Below are positions 1-11,500 of a stretch of DNA of 64,000 nt, one piece after another. The notes below the pieces were generated by a model. That model had not been told where the DNA came from. It saw nothing but the letters and a program-made list of their open reading frames with translations, and made no database searches. The DNA comes from Bog-756 sp963806455 (GTDB taxonomy: Bacteria > Actinomycetota > Acidimicrobiia > Acidimicrobiales > RAAP-2): the NCBI GenBank assembly GCA_963806455.1, contig CAWDXZ010000003.1:124001-188000 (forward strand). Direction: 5' to 3'. The position numbers and the translations under genes are program-made. Position 1 is the stretch's first letter; every line of letters begins with the position of its first letter.

Positions 1-1407
1 GGCATCCTCGGCGCGCCGGTGCTCGGGGACCTGCAGGGCAACGGGACGCTCGACGTGGTGGCGGCCTCCATGGACCGCCATGTCTACGCCTGGCAGCCCG
101 GCGGCGAGCCGGCACCGGGGTGGCCGGTTGAGGTGGTCGACCCGAAGGAGGTCCAGTCGGTCGACCCCGCCGACGGCCATGTGACCTTTCTGCCCGGGGC
201 CGGGGGCGATACCGGTTCGAAACTGGTCGACACCCCGGCCATCGCCCAGCTGGTCCCCGGCGGAGCGCCCGAGGTGGTGGTGACCTCCAACGAGCAGTAC
301 GCCGGGCCGCCCGATGCCTCGCTCGGGACCCTCGGAGCGCTCTTCTCGCTGGCCGGGAAGCTCGGCAGTGCGGCCAACAGCCGGGTCTACGCTCTCTGGC
401 CCGACGGATCGCGGCATCCCGCCACGGCCGGGTCACCGGATCCGCCCGGCTACCCGAACCCCGGCGCGTTCGTGCCCGGCTGGCCGGTGGCCCTCGCCGA
501 CCTCGACCCCAATCTCCTCCCCGACATCGGTGACGGCGCCAGCAACGGGCCGGCCGTGGCCAGTGTCCCCGGCAGCACACCGCTCATCGCGGTGCAGAGC
601 GACGTCGGGCCGGTCTACGTGCTCCACGCCGACGGCAGTGACGCCCTCGGGACCACCGGCGGGCTGCCCAACGTCCTGGTGTCCAGCCCGCCGGGCCCGA
701 AGTCGAACTCGACCGGCATCCTCGGCACCAGTGTCCCCGCCCTCGGCGTACCGGTCATCGCCCCGCTCGGACCGGCCTCGGCCGGAAACGGGCCTCTCGA
801 CGTGTTGAGCGCGGCCGAGAGCGCCGGCGAGCTCTTCGACGTCTCCGAGCCGGCCGAGCAGACCCCCCACGACAGCCAGCTCGACACCTGGGACGCCACC
901 ACCGGCTCGTTCGTCACCGGGTTCCCCCAGGTCATGGGCGGACTGCAATTCTTCGACCAGGCCCTGGTGGCCGACCTCACCGGGGCCCGCGGCCAGGCGT
1001 ACGCCGTCGAGGCGAGCTCGGACGCCGATCTGCGGGCCTTCGACGCCGACGGGCGGGAGGCGCCGGGCTTCCCCAAGCTCACCGGGGGGTGGGTGACCGG
1101 CGGGGCCGTCTTCGGCCCGCTCGGCAGTCTCGCCGACCAGGTCATGGTGGTGGGCACCCGTGAGGGCGAGCTGTTCGTGTGGCGGACCGGAGCACCGGCC
1201 TCCGGCCCCCGGGGGGCCTGGCCCCAGGTGCACCAGAACCTCTGGAACACCGGCGACTACGCACCGTCCGCCACCGGCCGCGCCCCGGTGCGCCGGCGCG
1301 GCGGCGCGGCGGCGCGACGACCGGCGACCGGCCCACCATCGACGGCGGCGAGCCGGCATGGCCCCGCGACCGGCCGCACCCGCCACGCCGGGCGGCAAAC
1401 CCGGTGA
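1..1407 (+). CDS. FG-GAP/VCBS-type beta-propeller protein (5' end outside window)
   Basis: The frame is open at base 1, so the N-terminus lies outside the window; about 468 residues are visible. Sequences such as VLGDLQGNGTLDVVAAS, followed by Y/W-rich strands, and later VADLTG and FGPLGS blocks are typical of FG-GAP/VCBS calcium-binding propeller blades of secreted proteins. The last blade ends with WPQVHQNLWNTGDY, a common closing motif of such proteins. It is followed by about 45 residues of Arg/Ala/Pro-rich low-complexity tail. The stop overlaps the start of the alpha-glucosidase gene by GTGA, so the two are probably translationally coupled. The propeller assignment is fairly firm; ligand and exact role are unknown. 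Confidence 0.7.
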   Translation, partial: GILGAPVLGDLQGNGTLDVVAASMDRHVYAWQPGGEPAPGWPVEVVDPKEVQSVDPADGHVTFLPGAGGDTGSKLVDTPAIAQLVPGGAPEVVVTSNEQYAGPPDASLGTLGALFSLAGKLGSAANSRVYALWPDGSRHPATAGSPDPPGYPNPGAFVPGWPVALADLDPNLLPDIGDGASNGPAVASVPGSTPLIAVQSDVGPVYVLHADGSDALGTTGGLPNVLVSSPPGPKSNSTGILGTSVPALGVPVIAPLGPASAGNGPLDVLSAAESAGELFDVSEPAEQTPHDSQLDTWDATTGSFVTGFPQVMGGLQFFDQALVADLTGARGQAYAVEASSDADLRAFDADGREAPGFPKLTGGWVTGGAVFGPLGSLADQVMVVGTREGELFVWRTGAPASGPRGAWPQVHQNLWNTGDYAPSATGRAPVRRRGGAAARRPATGPPSTAASRHGPATGRTRHAGRQTR

Positions 1408-3007
1408 CGGATCCGGCACCGGGGACGGCGGTCCCATGGTGGGAGGCGGGGGTACTCTACGAGATCTACCCGCGCTCGTTCGCCGACTCCGACGGTGACG
1501 GCATCGGCGACCTGCAGGGCATCATCGACCATCTCGACCATCTCGAATGGCTCGGCATCGACGGGCTCTGGCTCTCCCCCGTCTCACCCTCCCCCAACGC
1601 TGACTGGGGCTACGACGTGGCCGACTACTGCGGGGTCGACCCCGACTACGGGACGCTCGGGACGCTCGACGCCCTGGTGGCCGAGGCGGGGCAGCGCGGC
1701 ATCCGCGTCCTCCTCGACCTGGTGCCCAACCACACCAGCGAGCAGCATCCGTGGTTCGTCGACGCCCGGTCGTCCCGAACATCGGCCCACCGCGACTGGT
1801 ACGTGTGGGCCGACCCGGCGCCGGACGGGTCGGCCCCCAACAATTGGGCCGCCCAGTTCGGCGGCCCGGCGTGGACCCTGGACGGGGCCACCGGCCAGTA
1901 CTACCTGCACAACTTCACCCGCGAGCAACCCGATCTCAACTGGTGGAACCCGGCGGTCGCGGGTGCCTTCGAGGAGATCATGAGGTACTGGTGGGACCGC
2001 GGCGTGGCCGGCTTCCGCATCGACGTCTGCAACATGATCGTGAAGGACGCCGCCCTCCGGGACAATCCACCGGCCACCCCGGAGGACGCCGTCGTGGAGC
2101 AGATCTTCGGGCAGCGCTTCGTGTACAACGCCAACCGGCCCGAGGTGCACGCGATCCTGAAGTCGTGGCGCGCCCTGGCCGACAGCTACGACCCGCCGCG
2201 CTTGTTGCTCGGCGAGACCGACGTGCACCACCTGTCGATGCTGCCTCCCTACTACGGTGACGGCCACGACGAGCTGCACCTGGCCTTCAACCTGCCGTGG
2301 TTGCACTCGGCGTTCCACCCGGAGGGGTCGCGCGCCGTGGTGGAAGAGACCGAACGCATCCTGCCGCCGGCGGCCCGGCCGGTGTGGACCGGGTCCAACC
2401 TCGACAACTCACGACTGGCGACTCGCTGGGCGGGCGGGGATCCCGGCCGCGTGCGCTGCGTGCTGCTGACCCTTCTCACCCTGCGGGGCACGCCGGTGAT
2501 CTACCAGGGGGACGAGATCGGGCTCCCCGACGGCGAGATGACCGAGGAGGCCCTGCGCGACCCGGTGGGCCGCCGCTACTGGCCCCACATCACCGGGCGC
2601 GATCCCGAGCGCTCGCCCCTCCCCTGGCACGGTGGTCCCGGAGGTGGCTTCACCGCCCCCGGCGTCGAGCCATGGCTGCCGATGGGCACGCCCCCGGCGT
2701 GCAACGTGGCCGCCCAGCGTGACGACCCCGCCTCCGTGCTCACCTTCACCCGGGACCTCATCGCCCGGCGCCGCCAGAGCCCGGACCTCCGGACCGCGCC
2801 CTACGAGAGCCTTCCCTCGCCGGCCGGCACCTGGGTCTGGAGGCGCGGCCCCCGGTTCGCCACCGCGCTCAACCTCGGCGAGGAGACGCGCCGGATCGCC
2901 GGGCTCCGCGGGTCGGTGAGCATCGGGACCGATCGGCGCCGCGACGGCGAGCCGGTCACAGGGGACCTCACCCTGTCACCCGGAGAAGGGGTCCTCGTCC
3001 GCTCGGA

Positions 3008-3011
<4 letters not shown>
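1404..3011 (+). CDS. GH13 alpha-glucosidase-like enzyme
   Basis: A 535-residue protein of the alpha-amylase superfamily, close to oligo-1,6-glucosidase/alpha-glucosidase types, expected to hydrolyse or transfer alpha-glucosyl units in the cytoplasm (no signal peptide). The N-terminus WWEAGVLYEIYPRSFADSDG is classic for this group. Region I is DLVPNHTSEQ. Region II is GFRIDV, with Arg205 and nucleophile Asp207. The acid/base Glu271 lies in LLGETDV, and YQGDEIGLPD follows later. Region IV reads GSNLDNSR: Asp334 is kept, but the usual preceding His is Leu333. The GTG start at 1404 overlaps the upstream TGA and leaves a normal N-terminus; the longer open frame upstream is Arg/Pro-rich and unlikely. 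The stop overlaps the sulfatase GTG in the same way. Substrate specificity cannot be deduced. Confidence 0.9.
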
Positions 3012-5395
<2,384 letters not shown>

Positions 5396-5405
5396 ACCGC
5401 CACGG

Positions 5406-6293
5406 TCACCGGCAGGGCATGCGCCGGCCGGTCAGGCCCAGGTCGAACCTGGCCCCGTTGAACCCGAGGACGTCGTCGGGCGGGCAGAACGAGGACGTCG
5501 GACGGTGGTACTCGGCGTTGAACACGGCCTTGTGGCCGACATAGGCGGACAGCAGGCCGCATGACGAGTACTGGTTGCACTGCTCGGTGAGCACGGCATC
5601 GGCCAGCGGATACATGTCGGAGGCATAGCCGTCACCGGTGTCGTCAGGGTTCTTGATCCACCACCCGAGCCCGCGTCCGTGGATGTAGCCGGCCAGCATG
5701 GTCATGTAGCGCTCCTCGATGGGCTTGGTCAGCGGGAAGCCGCTACGGTCGCCGTACTCGTCGTCGATGTCGGTCTCGACCGCATCGAATCCCTTCGCTG
5801 CGCACTGCCGGCCGATCATCGCCTCGATGATCGACACGGTGGCCGCGGCCCGGATGTCGAGGTAGTGCTCGGGGTAGCCCGGTACCTTCCGCCCGAACAC
5901 CCCGGCCGACCTCAGCCGGCTGAAGTAGGTGGTCGTCGTGCCCTCGTCCGTTTTCGAGTAGTAGTTGCCCGCCGCCCCGACTTCGACGTAGCAGACGACG
6001 TGGCTGCCCTCCGCGTGGAGGGAGGCCACGGTGGCGGCCGGATTGATGATGCCGTCGATGTCGTAGACGACGGGTGCAGGCGCCGGGAGCCCGTCGGGCA
6101 GGCGGTCGTCGGTGCCCATGTCCCGGGCGCTGGCCAGGTCCAGCGGATGGCTCAGCTCCCACTGCCACGGTTGGTTGCCGAGCGGTGGCACCCACCATGA
6201 CGGCGCGGCGGTGGCGGCGGCCGACCGCAGACCCGACCAGGCCAGGGTGGCCGCCATGGCGATCATCACCCCGGTGAGGAACCGCCGTGGCAC
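5406..6293 (-). CDS. secreted GH114-like (endo-alpha-1,4-polygalactosaminidase-type) protein
   Basis: A protein of about 295 residues resembling the GH114/TM1410 TIM-barrel family that attacks galactosamine-containing exopolymers. Visible landmarks are WQWELSHPLD near the N-terminus, VVYDIDG, HVVCYVEVGAAGNY, the acidic VETDIDDEYG strand, and LGWWIKNPDD. The chosen GTG start at 6293 lies 4 bp after the MmpL stop and gives VPRRFLTGVMIAMAATLAW, a good signal peptide. An upstream start at 6356 would overlap mmpL by 59 bp and add a Ser/Pro/Arg-rich stretch before the signal. The protein follows the MmpL transporter on the same strand, probably in one transcript. The family call is reasonable; enzymatic activity is not shown. 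Confidence 0.7.
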   Translation of the reverse strand: MPRRFLTGVMIAMAATLAWSGLRSAAATAAPSWWVPPLGNQPWQWELSHPLDLASARDMGTDDRLPDGLPAPAPVVYDIDGIINPAATVASLHAEGSHVVCYVEVGAAGNYYSKTDEGTTTTYFSRLRSAGVFGRKVPGYPEHYLDIRAAATVSIIEAMIGRQCAAKGFDAVETDIDDEYGDRSGFPLTKPIEERYMTMLAGYIHGRGLGWWIKNPDDTGDGYASDMYPLADAVLTEQCNQYSSCGLLSAYVGHKAVFNAEYHRPTSSFCPPDDVLGFNGARFDLGLTGRRMPCR

Positions 6294-6297
6294 GGCT

Positions 6298-8466
6298 CTA
6301 GGTGCCCCGGGCCGACCCGACCGGCTCGTCGGGCGAGGGCTCGAGGAGCTCGTCACGGTCGGCGGCGACCAGGGCGTGGGTCCGGTGCGGCCACCAGAAG
6401 TGCCAGCCCCGCAGCGCCGCCAGGGTGGGGACGATGCGGGTGGCCAGGATATTGGCGGCCAGCAGGACGCCGAGGGCCACCGCCAGGCCGATCTCCTGGA
6501 GGAGTTGGATGCCGGTCAGGATGAGCGAGGCGAACGTCCCGGCCAGGATGAGACCGGCGGCCGACACGGCCGGCGCCCCGTGGATGATGGCCAGCCGGGA
6601 GGCCTCTCGGGGAGGCCGGCCGGCATTGAACTCCTCACGCAGGCGCGACGCGATGAGGATGTTGTAGTCGGTGCCGATGGCCATCACGAACAGGTAGACG
6701 ACGATGGGGATGGTGAAGTCCAGCCCCTCGAAGCCGAACCCGTCGACGAAGACCAGTGTGATGACGCCGAGGGTGGCGGTGTAGGTCAGCACCACGCCGA
6801 CCAGGAGATAGAGAGGGGCGACCAGGGCCCGCAGCAGCAGGGCGAGGATGACGGCCACGATGCCGAGGGCCAGCGGGAAGATGTGCTCCATGTCGTGCCT
6901 GAGGGCGTCACGGACGTCCACCAGTTGGGAGGTGGTCCCGCCCACCAGCACGGACGCCGCCGCCACCGAGCCATGCGCGGCCGAGCGCACCGGTCCGGCC
7001 ACGTCGTTCATGGCATTGATGGAGTAGGGGTCGTCCTTGAGGAGCACCTGGAGCAGAGCCTGGCCCTTGGAGGCCGAGTACTCGGCGGGCACGACGGCCG
7101 AGACCCCGGGGGTCTGGGCCAGCTTGTCCTGCAGGGCATTGATCGCCGCCGGGTCCAGCCCGACCGAGGTGTCCGAGGTGACGAACACGTCGGTCGGACC
7201 CAGGTAGCCGGGTGGGAACGCCGAGGCCATGGTGTTGTACGCCTGTTGGGAGAGCGTGGAGCTGGGGAGCTCGGACAGCTGGTTGTAGGTCGTCTTGTAG
7301 CCCAGGGCCCCGAGGGTGAGGGCGACGAGCACCAGGCTCCAGACGGTGAGCACCAGGGCTGGGTGCCTGGCCACGGTGGCCCCGAGCCGTTCGGACCGGG
7401 TGCGGTGGGAAGGATCGGGGGCTCTCGGCATGGTCGGCCAGAACAGGTTGACCCCGAGCAGGCTGAAGATGGCGGGGACCAGGGTGAGGGCGGCCAGCAG
7501 CATGAGTGCCACCCCGACGATCAGTCCCGGCGCCAGGGTGCGGAGTGACTCGAGGCTGGCGACGAGCAAGGCGACGAATGCGGCGATGACCGTGGCCGCG
7601 GCCGAGGTGATGACCTCCCCCACCCGGGCCACCGACACCCGCAGGCTGTCACGGGGGGAATCGCCGCGGGCCATGTGCTCCCGGTGGCGGAACAGCAGGA
7701 AGACGATGTAGTCCGTCCCCACGCCGAACATGACCACCACCAGCAGCGGTGCCAGCTCGGGCCCGACCACGAAATGGAACCAGTCGGCCAGGTCGGCCGT
7801 GATGGCCTGGGCCATCTGATGGACGATCCCGATGATCACGATGGGGAAGACGGCGATGATCACGCTGCGGAACACCAGCCCCAGCAGGACCAGGATCAAC
7901 AGGACGGTGGCGAGGGCGATGACACCCTCTGCACCGTCGAATGCCTTGGTCGAATCGACGCTGATGGCGGCGTTCCCGGTCAGGCCGCCGGTGAGGCCGG
8001 AGCCCTGGAGGAAGGCGTCCGTCCGCTCCCGCACCGTCGGCACGGCGGCATTCGGGCCCGCGTCCCCGGCCTGGCCCGAGAAGACCACCTGCACCAGCTG
8101 CACCTTCTTGTCCGCCGAGAGGTAGAGCGGGCTGGTGGCCACCGACGTCACCGAGGGGATCTTGTCGGCGTCGAGCGAGGCGGCGAGGTCCGCCACCTTC
8201 TGCTGGTCGGCGGTGCCCAGTGGGCTCCCGTTGGAGGCCGAGACGACGATGACCCCCGAGGCGCCCGACACCGACGGGAAGTACCTGGCCGCCACGGCCT
8301 GGGCCTGCGCGGACTCATACGTGCCGGGGAGAAAGGCCGAATTGTTGTTGGAGGTGAAGGTGACGAGCTGGGGGGAGAGGGCGAGCACGACCGTGGCACC
8401 GACGACCCAGGCCCCGATGATCCTCCAGGGATGGGCGATGACTGCGGCTCCCACTCGCTCGAACAC
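6298..8466 (-). CDS. MMPL-family RND transporter
   Basis: A 722-residue inner-membrane exporter with the MmpL/RND plan: TM1 (IIGAWVVGATVVLAL), a large extracytoplasmic loop containing GTYESAQAQAVAARYFPS, a block of TM helices carrying GVGTDYIVFLLFRHRE, then a second half with a further loop and VMAIGTDYNILIASRLRE. The twin GTDY motifs provide the acidic/tyrosine residues used for proton coupling in this family. The GTG start at 8466 is chosen because AGAGGAGA stands just upstream; the longer frame to 8562 lacks this. MmpL proteins of actinobacteria usually export lipids or siderophores, but the substrate is unknown here. The next gene on the strand encodes a secreted glycosidase-like protein. 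Confidence 0.92.
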   Translation of the reverse strand: MFERVGAAVIAHPWRIIGAWVVGATVVLALSPQLVTFTSNNNSAFLPGTYESAQAQAVAARYFPSVSGASGVIVVSASNGSPLGTADQQKVADLAASLDADKIPSVTSVATSPLYLSADKKVQLVQVVFSGQAGDAGPNAAVPTVRERTDAFLQGSGLTGGLTGNAAISVDSTKAFDGAEGVIALATVLLILVLLGLVFRSVIIAVFPIVIIGIVHQMAQAITADLADWFHFVVGPELAPLLVVVMFGVGTDYIVFLLFRHREHMARGDSPRDSLRVSVARVGEVITSAAATVIAAFVALLVASLESLRTLAPGLIVGVALMLLAALTLVPAIFSLLGVNLFWPTMPRAPDPSHRTRSERLGATVARHPALVLTVWSLVLVALTLGALGYKTTYNQLSELPSSTLSQQAYNTMASAFPPGYLGPTDVFVTSDTSVGLDPAAINALQDKLAQTPGVSAVVPAEYSASKGQALLQVLLKDDPYSINAMNDVAGPVRSAAHGSVAAASVLVGGTTSQLVDVRDALRHDMEHIFPLALGIVAVILALLLRALVAPLYLLVGVVLTYTATLGVITLVFVDGFGFEGLDFTIPIVVYLFVMAIGTDYNILIASRLREEFNAGRPPREASRLAIIHGAPAVSAAGLILAGTFASLILTGIQLLQEIGLAVALGVLLAANILATRIVPTLAALRGWHFWWPHRTHALVAADRDELLEPSPDEPVGSARGT

Positions 8467-8630
8467 GCTCTCCTCTCTCGGTCGACCGTCGGCGCAGGCT
8501 AATCGGTCGGGGTTGAGCGCGCGACTCTCAGGATTCTCTACGGAAGGGCCCAGCCCTGTCATGGGTGAGGTCCGTACGGTACGAGTCGAAGGAGGCGAGC
8601 AGCCACCGCCGATACCCTGCTCGACCGCAC

Positions 8631-8858
8631 ATGGCCTGGTTCTTCGTCACCCTCCCGCTCCTGGTCCTCACCGCGGCCGTGGCCGCCATCCCGCGGCTGG
8701 TCCCTGCCGTGCGGGAGCAAAGGGCACACCTGAGCGGCAACCGCACCGGCGCGAACGGACGGAGCCGGGTGTCCCCCGGGCCGCGAGCCGACCGCGCCCA
8801 CCCGTGGCCGCCGGACGGGCCGGGTCGGCGCAGGCGGAACCCAGGCGGCGGAACCTAG
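8631..8858 (+). CDS. small membrane protein (putative)
   Basis: A 75-codon frame starting MAWFFVTLPLLVLTAAVAAI, a convincing single transmembrane helix, followed by a basic, Pro/Arg-rich cytoplasmic tail. It lies in the 390 bp divergent gap between mmpL and the DinB-fold gene and overlaps the latter's 3' end by 4 bp (convergent). No strong ribosome-binding site is visible. It may be a real small protein or a chance frame in GC-rich DNA; the compact hydrophobic N-terminus favours the former. Confidence 0.4.
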   Translation: MAWFFVTLPLLVLTAAVAAIPRLVPAVREQRAHLSGNRTGANGRSRVSPGPRADRAHPWPPDGPGRRRRNPGGGT

Positions 8859-9424
8859 GAGGTCATGCCGCCCAGGCCGACCAGGCCGCGGGCCAGCTCG
8901 ATCTCGCCCATGTGGCGAAGTGCGTGCTGGTAGATCCAGCACTCGGCGGCATCGAGCAGCGTGATGCCGTCGGGGCCGGCCACCCGGGCGCTGTAGGTGG
9001 TCGCCACCTGGGCGGGGAAGGGCCGGGCGATCACCACCCGGGTGAGCTCGGAGGGCGCCAGCTCGTCCAGCCACCCCTCGGTCCGGGTGAACACCTCGCC
9101 CATGTACTGCTGGAAGGCCTGGTAGTCCCCGATGCGCTGGTGGACCATCTCGGCCACCGTGCGATGCTTGCCATGGTCGGGTATGGCCGGGTGCACTCTG
9201 GCCTGCCAGTCATCGTCCCAAATCGGCGGCTCCCCGGTCATCAGCATGAAGGAGGCGTCGATCATGTTGACGATGTGGAAGAGGCTGAAGGCGATGGGCA
9301 GCACCCCCTCGCGCTCGAAGTGGTTGACCTGATCGAGGTCCATGCTGCCCACCGCGTCCCGGTACAGCGAGTGCAGGGCCCGCATCCGCCGCCGGAGGGA
9401 ATCGAGAATGAGGTCGGGGGCCAT
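8855..9424 (-). CDS. DinB-fold family protein
   Basis: A 189-residue all-helical protein of the DinB/YfiT superfamily, which includes metal-dependent thiol transferases of actinobacteria. The spaced histidines typical of the fold are visible in FSLFHIVNMIDASFML (first helix bundle) and WIYQHALRHMGEIELARGL (C-terminal helix). The ATG at 9424 is chosen because GGGTGGAACC precedes it; the frame extends nine codons further to 9451. Upstream the DNA contains TTGACAGTTTGACTGAC, with a good -35-like TTGACA at 9458-9463 on this strand. Substrate unknown. Confidence 0.75.
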   Translation of the reverse strand: MAPDLILDSLRRRMRALHSLYRDAVGSMDLDQVNHFEREGVLPIAFSLFHIVNMIDASFMLMTGEPPIWDDDWQARVHPAIPDHGKHRTVAEMVHQRIGDYQAFQQYMGEVFTRTEGWLDELAPSELTRVVIARPFPAQVATTYSARVAGPDGITLLDAAECWIYQHALRHMGEIELARGLVGLGGMTS

Positions 9425-9631
9425 GGTTCCACCCAAACACTTGTCAGTCAAACTGTCAACTGTTAGCCGGCCCGGCGTCCCCGTGGTCCGCGGACAAGTC
9501 GCTCACCCAGGGACTCCCTGTCCGGGCCGTGGCCTAACCTGACCGTGTTTCTGGCAGTGGCGTTTCCTGCCGGTGGCGTCCGGGCGGCAACGTGCACTGC
9601 CGAGCCTCTCCCTCGAACCAAGAGGTATGCC

Positions 9632-10786
9632 ATGGATCTCGAAGTCGACCGGCGTGATCTCCGCCGGGTGCGGGCGGTCGCCCGGCCCTCCAGGGCCCTC
9701 GAGGCCGGGGAGGCCCGGCTGGGCATCGGCTCGTTCGGCCTCACCGCCAACAACGTCACCTACGCGGTGTTCGGCGACACCATGGGGTACTGGCGGTTCT
9801 TCCCGGTCGATGGCCAAAGCGGCGCCGACCAGGGGGACCTCTGGGGGCGGGTCCCGGTGTGGGGATTCGCCGATGTCGTCGAGTCGACCGTTCCCACCGT
9901 ACCCGAGGGCACCCGGACCTACGGCTACCTCCCCATGGCCGAGGAGCTCGTGGTCAGACCGGGCCGGGTCGACGAGAGCGGTTTCACCGATGTCGTCCCC
10001 CACCGGGCCGACCTCCCGAGCGTCTACAACCGTTACTCCTTCACCGGGTCGGACCCCATCTACCACCCTGATCGCGAGCCGCAGCAGATGCTGTTGTGGC
10101 CGCTGTTCGTCACGTCGTTTGTCGTCGACGACTTCCTCGGCGACCACGGCATGTTCGACAGCACCGATGTGGTCATCTCCAGCGCCTCGGCCAAGACATC
10201 GATAGCCACCGCGTTCCTGCTGTCCCGACGTCACGACACCGAGGCGGTCGGGCTCACCTCCGAGGCCAACCTCGGCTTCGTCCGCGACCTCGGGTGCTAC
10301 GCCCGGACCTACGCCTACGAGGACATCGCCTCTGTGCCGGTGCGGCCGTCGTGCTACGTCGACATCGCCGGTCGCGGTGACCTGACCGAAGCGGTACACG
10401 CCCACCTGGGCGAGGGCCTCCGTTACAGCATGGTGGTGGGCGACACCCACTGGGAGGACGCAACGGCCGCCTCCGCGACGCCGCTGCCGGGCCCGAAGCC
10501 CACCTTCCTCTTCGCGCCCGACCAGATCGCCAAGCGCCGCCGCGACTGGGGCCGGGACGGGTTCGAAGAGGCGGTGGCCGGCGCCTGGGCCCGGTTCGCC
10601 CCCTGGACCGACGGCTGGCTGCGCCTCCGGCACGCCTCCGGCGCCGCCGAGGTCGAGCGTGCCTACCGGGACCTGGTGGATGGCCGGGTGGACCCCGCCA
10701 CCGGTGACGTGTGCGCCCTCCGGGAGCCCGGCCCGTCGCGCTCGACAGCGGGCGGCGTGGCCGGCGGTCCGGGCGGAGGGCGCTAG
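9632..10786 (+). CDS. DUF2855 family protein
   Basis: A 384-residue protein matching the DUF2855 pattern: IGSFGLTANNVTYAVFGD near the N-terminus, a reductase-like middle (VWGFADVVEST, GYLPMAEELVV), a YNRY segment, and a Rossmann-like stretch DVVISSASAKTSIATAFLL followed by VGLTSEANLGFV. This resembles medium-chain dehydrogenase/enoyl-reductase architecture without an obvious zinc site. The ATG at 9632 follows AGAGGTATGCC; the frame upstream is low complexity. It sits 13 bp before a TetR gene on the same strand, which may control it. Biochemical role unknown. Confidence 0.75.
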   Translation: MDLEVDRRDLRRVRAVARPSRALEAGEARLGIGSFGLTANNVTYAVFGDTMGYWRFFPVDGQSGADQGDLWGRVPVWGFADVVESTVPTVPEGTRTYGYLPMAEELVVRPGRVDESGFTDVVPHRADLPSVYNRYSFTGSDPIYHPDREPQQMLLWPLFVTSFVVDDFLGDHGMFDSTDVVISSASAKTSIATAFLLSRRHDTEAVGLTSEANLGFVRDLGCYARTYAYEDIASVPVRPSCYVDIAGRGDLTEAVHAHLGEGLRYSMVVGDTHWEDATAASATPLPGPKPTFLFAPDQIAKRRRDWGRDGFEEAVAGAWARFAPWTDGWLRLRHASGAAEVERAYRDLVDGRVDPATGDVCALREPGPSRSTAGGVAGGPGGGR

Positions 10787-10799
10787 CCTCGCGCTCACC

Positions 10800-11456
10800 A
10801 TGGCCCCGAACGTCGATCGCGAGCCCGCCGCGCCCGAGGACCAGGCCGAAGACCGCGACGGGGAAGCATCCATCGACGGCCGCCAACGGCGGCGCCTGCG
10901 CAACCGCGAGGCGGTGGTCGAGGCCCTGCTCGACCTGTACCGCGACGGCAATCTCCGGCCGAGCACCGAGGAGATCGCCACACGCTCGGGCCTCTCGCCC
11001 CGCTCGCTGTTCCGCTACTTCGACGACGTGAACGACCTGACCCGCGCCGCCATCATGCGCCAGGAGGCACGTGTGGTGCCGTTGGTCACCATCGACGGCG
11101 GACCCGGAGACCCCTTGGAACGAAAGGTGACGGCCTTGGTCGAGCAGCGGTTCAAGCTGTTCGACGCGGTCGGCCATGCCGCCTCGGTGGTCAGGCTCCG
11201 GTCCCCCTTCCAGCCGTTGCTGGCCGCCGAGCTCAACCAGAACCGGCGTTTCCTCCGCTCCCAGGTGAGCTCGTTGTTCGCACCCGAGCTCGCCGCCATG
11301 GACACAGAGCGGGGAGCCCGGACCCTGGCCGCCGTCGACATCATGACCTCCTTCGAGTCGTACAAGCTGCTGACCGAGGACCGCTCCATGGAGCCGGCCG
11401 AGGCGATCGCCGTGGTGGTCGACGCCCTGTCGGTCCTGCTCGGGACGGCCCACTGA
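10800..11456 (+). CDS. TetR-family transcriptional regulator
   Basis: A 218-residue repressor-type protein. After about 35 acidic, disordered residues comes a TetR HTH: RQRRRLRNREAVVEALLDLY, then STEEIATRSGLSPRSLFRYF as the helix-turn-helix. The C-terminal helical ligand-binding domain contains VEQRFKLFDAVGHAASVVRLRS. The start ATG at 10800 lies 13 bp after the DUF2855 stop, so the two are probably co-transcribed. Inducer unknown. Confidence 0.85.
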   Translation: MAPNVDREPAAPEDQAEDRDGEASIDGRQRRRLRNREAVVEALLDLYRDGNLRPSTEEIATRSGLSPRSLFRYFDDVNDLTRAAIMRQEARVVPLVTIDGGPGDPLERKVTALVEQRFKLFDAVGHAASVVRLRSPFQPLLAAELNQNRRFLRSQVSSLFAPELAAMDTERGARTLAAVDIMTSFESYKLLTEDRSMEPAEAIAVVVDALSVLLGTAH

Positions 11457-11500
11457 GCCGGCCGGGGCCGGCCGCAGGCCCGCCTCCCGGCGGGCGGGCG

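Noticed and set aside
6112..7548. Long plus-strand frames opposite mmpL, dnaA, gyrB, GGDEF and MFS genes
   Set aside because: Their His/Gly/Arg/Asp-rich translations are typical antisense shadows in high-GC DNA.
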